Of a stretch of DNA of 64,000 bases, positions 12,456 through 24,700 are shown in pieces. The stretch comes from Ptychodera flava (lineage: Eukaryota > Hemichordata > Enteropneusta > Ptychoderidae). The notes beneath the pieces are model-generated. The model searched no databases. It was given only the letters and a program-made list of their open reading frames with translations, and was not told where the DNA came from. Within the stretch, counting starts at the first letter, position 1; each line of letters starts with the position of its first letter. Location: NCBI RefSeq assembly GCF_041260155.1, contig NC_091934.1, positions 46,937,342 to 47,001,341 on the forward strand. Reading direction: 5' to 3'. The translations under genes and the position numbers were made by a program.

Positions 12456-12466
12456 TATATAGATAT
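12250..12466. repeat. Two TA microsatellites
   Basis: (TA)n runs at about 12250-12334 and 12401-12466, separated by about 65 bp of unique sequence. They lie 0.4-0.7 kb upstream of the COPB2-paralogue start codon. Confidence 0.97.
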
Positions 12467-12924
12467 GTACACTTCAGGGAGGTTTGTTGGACAAATTAAT
12501 TCTTTAATAACTTGCATTACATCATTCGTATTGGCATCAGTGACAGTAATTGGTATTTGTAACCCAGGTTTCAGCCATAAAATATGCACCATGCCCTGCC
12601 CGTCACATCTTGATTGGTCGAGCTGAACCACGTGACTGACCAACAAATACACAGTAATGGTTTGTTTATATGCCTGTGATATAATAAGATTAACAACTCA
12701 AAGTATTGTAACTTTACAGCTCAAACGTAAATCATAATCAATCAAAACATAAAATGGAGCACTTGTAGGTCAAGTTGAGATACTGCTTTTTTGAAAACAT
12801 CTCCGGATTTGCCAATTTTTACAGCGCACGTGACAGTGCGTTGCGTGTTGCTCAGTTTCTTGGGCCCAGTTGACATTCGCTCCTGAAATTTCCGGAAATT
12901 TTGACGGTTTTCTTGGGTTTGCTG

Positions 12925-13108
12925 ATAATATAATGGAAATAACAGACTCCGCTCTGACCATTAACATTTATTTGTGGGCGCGGGCTCCAGGAAAGCCAAA
13001 TTAACGGGCAAGGCTTGCCTCGCCCGTTAATTTTTGGCTTTCCTCTCGCCCTTGCCCTCAAATAAACGTTAATGGTCAGCGCATCGTCCGTTATTTCTGC
13101 AATATTAC
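12925..13108. repeat. Fold-back MITE
   Basis: Two imperfect arms of about 85 bp surround a short centre. The left arm runs GGAAATAACAGACTCCGCTC, then TGACCATTAACATTTATTTG. The right arm is its inverse (CAAATAAACGTTAATGGTCA and onward). No coding capacity. Confidence 0.85.
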
Positions 13109-13336
13109 AGAATTCTGGTATTGGGCCCTCCAACAGCTTTGTAACTTGACCCTTTAGGATTATGTTGATTTGTAAAATTGTGAAGTGCATACCTGAGTCT
13201 TGTCCATGACCTTATGAAGGCAGATAAACTTGTCAACTCTTGAGTCCACTTCCTAGGGACTCTTTGTGGACTGTGTTGCGAATTTGCAAAAAAAACAAAC
13301 TTGATCACCCAGGTCAGTAATGTCCTTCTCTATGTG

Positions 13337-14135
13337 TGGGACAAGTTGATTTTGTAATGGACCTTATCAACAAACTTTGACAGACTTCCAGTGTATGGGA
13401 CAAGTGGATCTTGTATTGGACCGTATCAACAAATCTAATAAACCTTGACAGACTTCTGTGCCAGTTTAGTTTTGGCCTTATCAACAACCTTGACAGACTT
13501 CCAGTGTGTAGGACAAGTGGGTCTTGTATTGGACCGTATCAACAAACCTTGACAGACTTCCGATGTGTGGGACAAGTGGGTTTTGTATTGGACCTTATCG
13601 ATAACCATTGACAGACTTCCAATGTGTGGGACAAGTGGGTCTTGTATTGGACCGTATCGATAACCCTTGACAGACTTCTGTGGGGGTTTTGTATTATATA
13701 TTATTGCCTGAATAAATGGTTTTATGTGCCCGAGAGCAGGTGACAATTTGCCCAATGCCAGGAGGGCAAATTGTCTCCTGCTGCGAGGGCACATAAACCC
13801 ATGTATTCAGGCAATATTTTCATTACATGCCTCTTCAAATTAATGCTATATGACTTTTAGTTACATGCAGGGGATTTTCAAACAATTTTACCATTTATTG
13901 ACCAGCATCAAACAGATTTTAACGAAAGTCAAAATAGCAGTGTCTGCACGGATATTTTACATCTAGCGTTAAGTGTCTACTTTGATGTCAAAAATGTTGA
14001 AGTCTTGACCGGGTAACCATGGAAACCGGTCAGTATATTGTTCACTGGCCCACTAACTCCCCGACAGACTTCCAATGTGTGGGACAAGTGGGTTTTGTAT
14101 TGAACATTATCAACAAACTTTGACAGACTTCAAAT
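13337..14135. repeat. ~60-bp tandem array split by an insertion
   Basis: Units contain GGGACAAGTGGGTYTTGTATT and TTGACAGACTTCCARTGTG. Five to six units run from about 13337 to 13690, and further units resume at about 14060-14135. The sequence between, including the fold-back at 13699-13820, is unrelated to the unit. Confidence 0.85.
13699..13820. repeat. Fold-back element inside the ~60-bp array
   Basis: Arms such as ATTGCCTGAATAAATGG and, inside them, GGTGACAATTTGCCC are matched by inverse copies at 13771-13820. Stem about 55 bp with mismatches. It sits between two parts of one tandem array. Confidence 0.85.
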
Positions 14136-14375
14136 GTATGGACTGGTTTATTACATATTTTAAAATTCAACATTTTGATAATTATGCTATAACATTGCAA
14201 GCTTTGGTTCCCTTGAATACATGAAAAGAAAATTTAGAAATTAACAGCTAATGTCAGATAATGATTCTGAGAAATTTCCAGACATTTGGATTGGATAAAA
14301 CTACTGATTTAATTTTAATACCACGCACCATGGTGAGCTCTTAACCTGATTACGTTCTCATGGTAACATACTGTA

Positions 14376-14389
14376 GTTGCCATGGCAAC
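14376..14389. promoter_or_regulatory. Perfect X-box-like palindrome
   Basis: GTTGCCATGGCAAC fits the RFX X-box consensus (GTNRCC, short gap, RGYAAC). No cilia gene lies next to it, so function is uncertain. A similar site, GTAACCATGGCAAC, is at 6208-6221. Confidence 0.4.
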
Positions 14390-15752
14390 CACTGAAGTAC
14401 TGTACCATCGTCTCTGTAAATTATTCACTGATTTATCTTTAAAAAGAAAGACTTCCCAAAAAATAAATATTCAAAATGTTCTTTTTCGAAAAAAAGACTT
14501 CAAAAGTCTGTAGACTATCAGCCACCAAAGTACGCTTAACGTACCATCCAGGCATTCTCAGCTGGCATTTTACTTTGCAATGTTAAAGATGGCCAAGTTA
14601 TTGGATTTTAGAGTTGTTGGTATCTCCGTGGCTTCGGCATTTCTTCACAAACTTAAAGTGACTAAATTACGAAATATCCAGAAGTATGTCTGTAAAATAT
14701 TGGCTTGGTCTTGGTGTTTCAAAAGGCAATGTCACATAACTGCCTGTATTTAGCACAGCACACATCTAAGGTTAACAGATATCAACCTGGATTGGCAGAG
14801 GAATGTCAGTAAACAGTGAAATATTCAGAAACTACAGACAAAAAGACTGTATGTACATACATTTCCCAAAAGACACTACTACATAAAGCTTAATGCTGCT
14901 GAAGAAACACTTCACATAGCTTACAGTTTTTCCAATCCAAAGTTTTCAATTTACAGTCACCTGGGTATGGTTCTTTGACATCCATTTGAACTTCACCTTG
15001 GCTTTGGTGACATTGGTCTACCTGATGACAAAGGCTCAATGACAGTGGATATACTACCTACTGCACTTGACAGACATACAGAACAAGATTTCCAAATTTA
15101 TTCCTGTCTGGAAAGCTCATCTTTTGTAACTAAACAACTTTTTGCAAAACACCATCATTCAGACACAGAATTAATCTAAGGTATCAAACAACACTAAATG
15201 AACACCTCAAATTTTCAGATCTTGGTTTACTTCTGACATTTCATTTGTGACACGGTCTTCAATTTAAAGTTTATTACTTATTCTATGTACACGGTGCGCT
15301 GGCTTAACACTACAGTATTAAAAATTCTGTGTCTTGCAGTAAATTTAGCATTTACTGCATCTAAAAAGCAAACAGAAAAAAAAAAAGATAGATACAGTAA
15401 ATCTTGTGTTACGATGTCATTTAAATTTCATTGGTCACTGTAAATTTGCATATATCCATATACGGTATGGTAAAAGGTGTGTGCAAGCCATGCTTACATA
15501 CAGCATGTCAGTATGCTGTAGGACTGTACAGTATTGGTGGCAGCATTGTATGGCATTCCAAGTGAAAATCAGTGACTGGATCCCATGGATGCAGGTGACT
15601 AAACTCCTCTAACATGAATTTTACAAGAGATCTGGTGTTTTGCAAATGGTTGTTTTTATGAGACTGTCATAGAAGTGGCCAAGTAGGGTGGTGTTGTACA
15701 AATTGTTGTATAATACAAACTATCTGGAAAACACAAAGGAAACAAATATCTT

Positions 15753-18700
15753 CTAATCTTCAAGAAGATCTTCATCCAGATTCACATCACTGGTGTCAAT
15801 AGTTTCATCTAACTTTAAGTTCTCAATATCTTTGTCTAAATCAAAATCAAAATCTTTATTATCTAAATTTTCTTCTAATCTTTCTATTGCTGGTTGTTCC
15901 TTTGTTTCTGTTGGTACTTCTGGCTCAGGCTCCGGCTTTTCATCAACAACGCCGACTTCTTCTTCCTACAAAGATCAAAGGTCAAAAGGCCAATGACTTG
16001 CAAGTTTCAGCAAAAATTACATATGCAGAAATGGAAAGACCTTTGACAATACACTCTAGTTCAAGTAGGAGCATCTGATATGATTTGGTGGCGTGAAAAA
16101 CAAGAGTATTGTACACTGACAATTTCATGTAGACACGCTCTATGTCCTGTCAGCCTATTAAAGGGGAAGTAGCTGTAACTTTTGAGGTATTTTCACAGCT
16201 TTGTTTTGAATGTCAACCACAATATTTTGTTTTATTTTGCTATAGCATGTTGAGGTATATAGTATTCTGCTTGTCAACTCAGTCTGTACATGTGTAGACA
16301 GAATTGTTATTGTTGACGAGTCAATTCTGGTCTGGACAAGATGTTGTGAACAGTAACAGTGCTTTTTAAATGCAGAGACGTAGATGTTGGCAAACTAAAT
16401 AGTGAGTGTTTCACACTGGTTATTGAATTATTTAATCTTCTTGGAAACCAAGTTTGAGAAGGTTACATACAGTTCACAGTATACAGAACTTACACTACAA
16501 TGAACATACAACTGATCATTGTAATACTTACATCATTCAGATCAAGGCTAGCTGTAGCTTCATTCATTTCTTCAAGCACATTTCTGTCATATGTACTCTG
16601 TGTAAAACAAAATCATTATGTTATCATTGGGTGCAATAATTCTGTCATATGTACTCTGTGTATGCACAACTGCAGGGTAATGTTGATAACTACTGTACAC
16701 TGGGACACAATGTATAATGTTGATAACTACTGTACACTGGGACACAATGTATAATGCTGCAAGAAGTTCTATATACCATTGACACAGACTTACAGGAACA
16801 TGTGGATACGCTGATGCTGGGAGGAGTTTTTGTGTTTTCTTCAGGTACTTTTCAGCTAGAAATCCTTCTTTCAGACCAACAAATAAATTCTCATACTCTG
16901 TTGGATCCGCTAGGGAATCAGCTGCTTTCTTGTTTGTCTTGGCAAGGTTTTCCCTCCAAAGTTGTACAATTCTGTCAAGATATGAAACAAACATTGCACG
17001 AAATCAGACAGCATGGCAATGATATGAAATTTGACAATGTACAAAATCACAGAAATGCAGCACAGAACTTAATTTTCCATTACAATGTAAAACAAATGAT
17101 GCATTATCAATACAGATAACAAGGGTACATTAATTAATAATCCTTTCGCAACCACGGTTATTCCCAAACCAATTATTATCATGGCGTTTGTAGACTGATT
17201 TACAGAAAATTTTGGATAAACAGGTTAAATTAACTTGATAACTAAAATTTGTTATTTTATTTTCATCACCAAACTTCTATTGAATAGCCACTATGGTTAC
17301 TTAAAGCCGCACTTTTCAATCCCTGGTTCTCGCATTAGTGGAGTTCTCCTCCCAGTCAAACACATGGCCAGTACGATGTTTGATTTCTATAACATTAATT
17401 ACACAAACTGATTTCAATCTTTTGTCACCTTTTGCTAATCCTACAAACAGAGCTTATATAACCGTTTGATTGACGGTCCGGTTCAAATTGCCAACAGTCA
17501 TTTATTCCCCAGCACCACACTCAAATTTCCTTAAAAAACATCTTCCAGTCACGTTAGAATTTGAATATAACCACTGAGTTCGATTGGCAGCAGCTTTGTG
17601 CTGACTGCTTGGCAGTCTGTCAGCGTTTTTGCGGTCGGAAAAAACTAAAAAAGTAGCATTTTCTGGAGCGTGTGCCCTAGTGTTACCTGCTTGGTGTCCA
17701 CTTACACAATGAACGCCGCCATAGGTTGGCGCCCTTTTAAAGGGAGGCTCCGCCTTTAACATGTGGATGTGTATTCGCCTGCTTTGATTACAAAGACTGG
17801 CCAAACAGTGGATTCTCTTGCGCATCCTAATTTGCTAAGCAGCTCTTAAAGGGAGGGGACAGTGGGGTCATCCTGTCTGCAACTGTGCATATGGGATCCA
17901 TACAATGGGTCTGCTGCTATGCACAACATATCCCAACATCCTTTGCCTGTATCCAAAATTTTAAAATGGCAGCTGTACCGAAAATGGTGACTGTGTGAGA
18001 AGCAGCTTCATATAAAACTTCATATAAATAGGATGTTGAGAATCCAATATGAAACCAACAGTAAAAATTTGTGTGTTTTCAAAGTCAGCACTTGTCTCAT
18101 TTTCGCACCATATTCTAGTAAAATTACACTAGAAATGCAAGGAAGGATGTATTCCATTGACTGTATCTGTGAAAAGTTTGGGATGCTTAGCAATAGATGC
18201 TAGTGATACTCCCTCCTGGAAATGTTCCTTATATGGAGCAGTGTGTAGCTAGTGATGTGTCCAGCCACTAGAAATGGAGGGGTAATCAAACAGACAGCCA
18301 ATCATAGAAAGCTTCTCATACCCATACCAAAGTGGAGCCAATAAAGTGAGCTGTAAGATGGTACCAGTCAAACAAACATTTTTGAACTCTGACCCCTTTT
18401 TTGATTCTCAAATTTACATGCCATTACTTAATGTAGTTTAGGAAATGAACATTTTGACATAATTCATCAATGACAATGGCAGATTAATGAAATAAACTTG
18501 CGTTCTGGGTCTTTGAAAATGTCCATTTTCCTGGTATCTTTGCACATTTTCTGGCAAACTTTCATAGAAATGCAGTATTTTAGCAACATTAAATTAGCAT
18601 ATTTCCAAACAACTCACCGGATTTGGAATAGTTATTTTTGGTTTTGTTTCTCTGAAAAAGGGGAAATGAAGGTGTATTTTACACTGAACTCCCTAATCAA

Positions 18701-21700
18701 AGGGACACAGCCAAAGTTTATTTGGCAAAGTCTTGCAGTGATTAGAAAGCTACAAAACTGGTGAACTATGAACATGTATCAAACGTTGAAAATGCTTTAC
18801 ATTTGTTTGACATTCATCACAAATTTCTGGGAAGAGGCAATGTTTATCAACAAGAAAATTGCTCAGTCGCCAACAGGACGACCCACCTCCATTTAATATC
18901 AGCCTTACACTGGTCCATCCTGAAAGAGGCCCACAGGTCTGCCCTGAATGATGTGGCTGAGAAAGGCCAACAGATCTGCCCTGAATAATTTGGCAGACAG
19001 AAGCCAACAGGTCTGCCCTGAATGATGTGGCATAGAAAAAAGAAAAACTGTGGCCTGTGCTAAGCTTAGATTAATAATACATAATGCAGCCACATCGTAT
19101 CATGAGCACAGAACTGTGAGACAGCCTGGCAAAACAGTAAGTCTCATTGTATGACTACAGAAGACAAAGGAAAAGTAGTCACGTACTCTGATATTTTACT
19201 TGGCATGTGTGTCCTGGCTAAGAATGCTGCCTCTGGAAGTCGGCCACTCTGACATAAAAGATCCAGACACTTCTCTGTCCTGGAAAAAATCAATGAATGA
19301 ATCTATTATTGTAATAGAAATTGGGGAGACATTAAAACTTCTATCATCACAGAAAGTCTGATGTGTTCTTTATAGGCAGTTATACTTGGCCAGTAAGTAT
19401 TTCTGTACTGTGTTCAAGAGTCATGGTCAATGATACATGAACAAGGAAACCCATGTTAGAAAATCTTGGCAAAATGCTTATAGAAACAGGCTATCATATA
19501 TATGTGATAAGAAGAGTGTGAAAATAAAGAAAGTATCAATGGCTGTCGCTGAAAGAATTGAAAGACATAATATCCACACTGTCAGTCTGGCAGTTACTTC
19601 GAATTTATGCATGCTAGCCAAATACCAACAATAATCAACACAAAAGTATTACTTACTGGCCTAACAAGAAGTAGGATAAAAATGCAACATTATTTTTGTC
19701 TTCATTCTGAGATGCAGCTCCAAGTTTTTCCACCATTTTGGCATCACCAGAGCATGTTGCCAATAGCAACAAGGCACCATAGTCTTGTGCATTATGTAGA
19801 CATTCAGAAGCTAGTTTGAATTCACACTTTGAAGTGGCCAGTTCTGCCAACTGCTTCCATTTCTCTTCACTCTGTGGGTTAAAACAATAACATCAAAGAT
19901 TTGCAGTATATCCAAAACCTGCTATAGCTCTGGTATATGAAGGAACAGTGGAAAATCAACACATGCACATGTCATATTAAACCCATTGAGTTTGCATTAA
20001 AACCCCTACCACCCCCTTTCCTGAGAAGAAAGTATCAAAGAAGGAAACCAAACTAATAAATTATGATTTGAACTTCCCTCAACACAATCCTTTGCTGAAG
20101 AAAGGTTGTTGGACGTTAAAACTGCTGACAACTTTTTTTGGATGATAAACATATCAAAACAAAATCTAAAAGCCTATTCCAGGATCAGACATTTCAAGGT
20201 TTTTATAGAGTAAGCATGGCTTTGGCAGTTACTTTGAATTTATGCATGCTAGCCAAATATTGAGGTAAACATCCCCTCCTACAAGAAAACAGTTTTGTTT
20301 GTCATACAGATTTACTAATTGCCCTTGAGGCGATGTTCATGAGAATATCATGATCATTGTATTCCTAACACTAATGATGGTAAGATGAAATCAATTATTT
20401 CCTGTACAGATATGCAGACATGTGTGATGTTTCCAGGTATTAACTGGACATTAATACTCTCCAGTTAGTGAAATCCTTTCATATGTAATGGACAAACTAG
20501 TGTTCCAACAACGAGAATGTGTGGCATAGAACAGCACAGTATTCAGTGAACAAAATGGAGGGATATGGAATACTATCAACATCAGTCTCACAATTGAAGT
20601 ATGTAAGATATGCTGGTGTACATTCTTACCTCGGCTTCCTTTGCTATCTCATATGCTATCTTCAATTCTCCAAGTTGTAATGCTAATTCAAATCTGTGTT
20701 CTGGATCAGTTGACACCGCTAGGGCTTGTGGTTTAAATCCCTGTGAATGTACACAAACCAAACACCATCAAGTTACAGAGTTAAAAGAACAATAAGTCAA
20801 ATAGTATCAACACAATAACATTCCAGACTGTTGATTTTCACAATTTTCAAATGTATCTTTCTTATCCCTTTCAAACAATTAGATGCACATTGCATTTCAC
20901 CTGCTAAAGTGAAAGTCTATGTACATATCTCTTATAATTATTTTAACGTATTCAGACCCAATGCCCTGTAAACAGGTCTACAGTCACCACTGATAACAAT
21001 GGCTTGGACAAACCATAGAAGAAAGAGGGTTAAAAGATGGACATCAAAGATCATCAAACTTCAAATTCTTTGAATGTAAATAATCATAAAAATAATCAGT
21101 ATCAGACCTCTTCACTATCAATCATGTAAACTGAAAACATCAAATAAACCATACCTGTTTTTCCAGGAAGTGTGCAACTCTTGTCCTCTGTTCCCTTGGA
21201 ATTGTGGGTAAAACTTTATCAGCAGTTTCAAAATCTCTTCTCATAACAGCTGTTTGGTATTCTAACACTGACAGTAGCAATTCATAACTGACAACATTGA
21301 GTTCTTTGTCGCCAAGATACAGACGATTATCACGGGGTATGTAACCCAGTAAATACATTACCCTGCAATTCAAAAGCATATACAACAAACATTTTTAACA
21401 CATACAAAATTTTACCTAGATTGAATGATCTGCTGGCTCATGTGAATATTATACACCAACACAGACTACAGGGCATGGATGAACAGTCAGTGGTCTTAGT
21501 CTTGATGACCACTATAAATATGAATGAAGTGGTCCTAAAACCTTGTCTGGGTGCTCTACTCTTTTTGTCAAGTAGGTTGTATTGGTATGTGGTGTTTGAC
21601 AAGACTGACAGAATTATTCCAAAATTGCAAGTTGCAAAGCTGTGCTTATGGACTTCTGACAACTGAAGGTGCTCACATGTATGTTGTTATGACTCTGTTG

Positions 21701-24700
21701 CGACAGAAAACACAAGTTACTGCCTTTGGAAAGAAATGGATATATCAAATGAACTGTTCATTTGAAATTTTGTGCATATTGTGTGCATCTTTGGTTCAAA
21801 CATCAGTAACACAGAGAAGTACCTTACCTGTCCATGTGTGATATTGTGACAATTTCACCCCCAACGTAATAATTCAATCTGTTGACAGAATTTGTATAAA
21901 TGAAGCAATCTCCAACCCAGAGACCTGTTTTCACACATTCTTGAATTTCACCAACAACCTGTAAATAGTTCATGACAAATTAATAAATAGCACATATTCA
22001 GTGATGACACAGTTTTACAATGCCTTCATGAATGTAACTGAAGTATAAATAAAAATCTGTGATCTACAATTTTCTGATTCAATGGATATTGATGAAAGTA
22101 TGTATATTATCAGTCTATACTTACATCAAAAGCATCTTCAATGCCATCTTCAGTGACACCTTCCTTTGTTTCTTGTGCTTTGCTAACAGCTTCAGTACTG
22201 TATTTCAGAATGAAAAATGAATCCTCTGTGGTGATACACACCAACTCTCCACTATCAGACCAGAATATCTGATGACAAAGTTAAAGACATGTTCAGTTAT
22301 AGAGCTTGAATGGGATCCACACATAAATGTAGGGTGTTACCCTAGCATGATTCATAACAGTCATATTGGCTGACGATGGAAATGTGAAGTCAAATGACAC
22401 CTAAGCAAACACATTAAGTTAGTTTACATGCTTCTGTCATAAAACATAGCATAATGCTCTTCCTCAGATGTTACTATTCATATGTGACAACTGCCAGTAT
22501 GAATTTATTTTTGAAATATCTTAATTCTTAAACTATTATAGGTGTAAATTGAACTTTAATTGTACTTATTTCGAGGTCCTGTATGAAAAAAATGAAATAA
22601 GACAAAACTGAAATGAAGTTACCTGTTTTGGTGCGATTTCAATTCTTCTAACTAATTCATTGGTTTCCCAATCATAGAATGCCAGGCCACTGGCAGATCG
22701 AACTCCCAGTAAAAACCCACCATAGATACCTATAAAGTATATAAAGCAGCTTGAAAACAGGTCAATTGAACCAAAGCAGCACTACAGACATCATCTGACA
22801 TAGCAGTGATTCTGTGAAATACAAATTCACAGTTTGTATCATTTTATGAAAATTTGAGCCATAAGCTCATCGTAATGTATTCAACTTATCATCACAGATT
22901 GTACAGGTGTACTGTACATTGTTAGGGTTGGTAAGTGTGGCTAGTCCTGACTAGAACTCACTGGTCAACAATAACACTGCATGTATATAATGTACATCAT
23001 GTCTTGTGCTTATATTTCAATATACTTTTGGGAGTAGAATTCCTAGAACAAAAATAATGAAACCTAGTATCAAAACATTCAGTATACTTCCATTATTGGT
23101 GTATTTATGATAATAACTTTTACAACATATCTATATCATATTGATCAACACTGTTATCCACTCACCTTCAGCACCAAAGTCTGGTTTGAAACTCTTCCGT
23201 TCTTTGAAATTCCTGAAAAGCTTTACTGTTGATGTGCCTTCCCTGACTGCATACCTATGGCGAAATAATAATATTACATTGATGAGATTCACAGTGATTT
23301 CATGAATTGATGGAATTACTGGGTTATTACACGTATATACTAACAATTTTACTGAATTTAGATTTTGCAGTTTGTCCCAATATTTTGAGATTCAAACACA
23401 AACTGTACAGATGGTTAAGCTAATCATTCTCTGTAATTCACCAAGGTTTCTGGGGAAACAAACCGATACCTATATGTTTAGAGTTAGTAAACAAATATCT
23501 ATGTTACTTGGCCCAGTCAATCACTACATGTACTCTGATACAACACTCCTGGGATCAATGGAGTAACCACAGCAAAAGCATGGCAAATGAAAATTGAAAA
23601 CTGTTTATCACAAAAATATTTTAACTGCACATTGCAAGTTTCGAATTGAGAAAAAGAACCATAGCTCTCACACATAATCAAAGTTAATGAGCATTATGTT
23701 TTAAGTCGTTGTTCATCATTATTTATAAAAATGTAGACATTCTATTTAAAATCTTGAGGTATGACTTACTCATTAGAATCCTGTGCCCAGACAAATTCTT
23801 GTGCTGATCCAAATGCTTTATTTCTAAGTGCCATGGCTGTGTAGATAATGTACTCACCATCACCACAGACAACAACAAACCTGAAAAACAATATTTTCAT
23901 TGAATAAATTCCCTTAGAAGACAAATGTATGAATTCCATAGCAATGAAGATAACCTGTATTTGTACAGCAAAAACATCAGGAGGGCTTTATACTTATGTC
24001 AACAACTAAAATATTGTTGATTATATCATAAATGAAAGTTTTGGTGTCCCGAGACTTTGATTGTGCAAATTATGAAGAAATTTAAGAATGAGATTTCTTT
24101 CAACAAAATCACACCAAAAAAAATAATTATTACTGTCAATACCAATCTGAATTTGGTTATTAAGCTAACGTTCAAATATTTTTCAATGTCCACAAAAATC
24201 TGCAGTAACATTATATTACTAGAAAATCATCAGTGATATACTCACCTTCCATTGGGATTATGTGCAATTGTTTGTGGATAGATTTCACAGCTTCCCATGT
24301 CTTTCACAGCCAATGGCAAACGTTCTCCGTCTTTGATTTCCATATCTGCACAAAAGATGCATTGCATGGAGTGGATGAATATGTGAATTGTCAACAAAAC
24401 TCCTAATGTATGGTAATACATCCATGATAACATCAAAATAAAAAATTTTGAACTATTTATCTATAGTATTGCGTGTACAATAATCAGACACTAGACTCAC
24501 AGTTGATGTTGAACTCAGACCTTACTTTCCAAGAAAGACCAGTCTTACCTTGATTTTCTATTCTTTGTTATGTTGACACCTTTCAATGGGGACTTTTATA
24601 TGTGACAAGCAATTATAACCTTTGTTAAAAGGAAATGTTTAGAAGTTTTGTTTCATTAGGTTAACACATTGGCTGGTAGCAATTAGAAATATCAAATAAT

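Larger units (their letters stand above)
11801..15752. other. Intergenic region between the two COPB2 copies
   Basis: Upstream DNA of the left paralogue and downstream DNA of the right copy. It contains TA microsatellites, two fold-backs, the split ~60-bp array and a perfect RFX-type X-box palindrome at 14376-14389. The stretch 14140-15750 shows no recognisable gene; part is probably the COPB2 3' UTR. Confidence 0.7.

Noticed and set aside
17502..17825. 107-codon minus frame in COPB2 intron 20
   Set aside because: No recognisable domain and no splice link to COPB2; the surrounding sequence looks repeat-derived.
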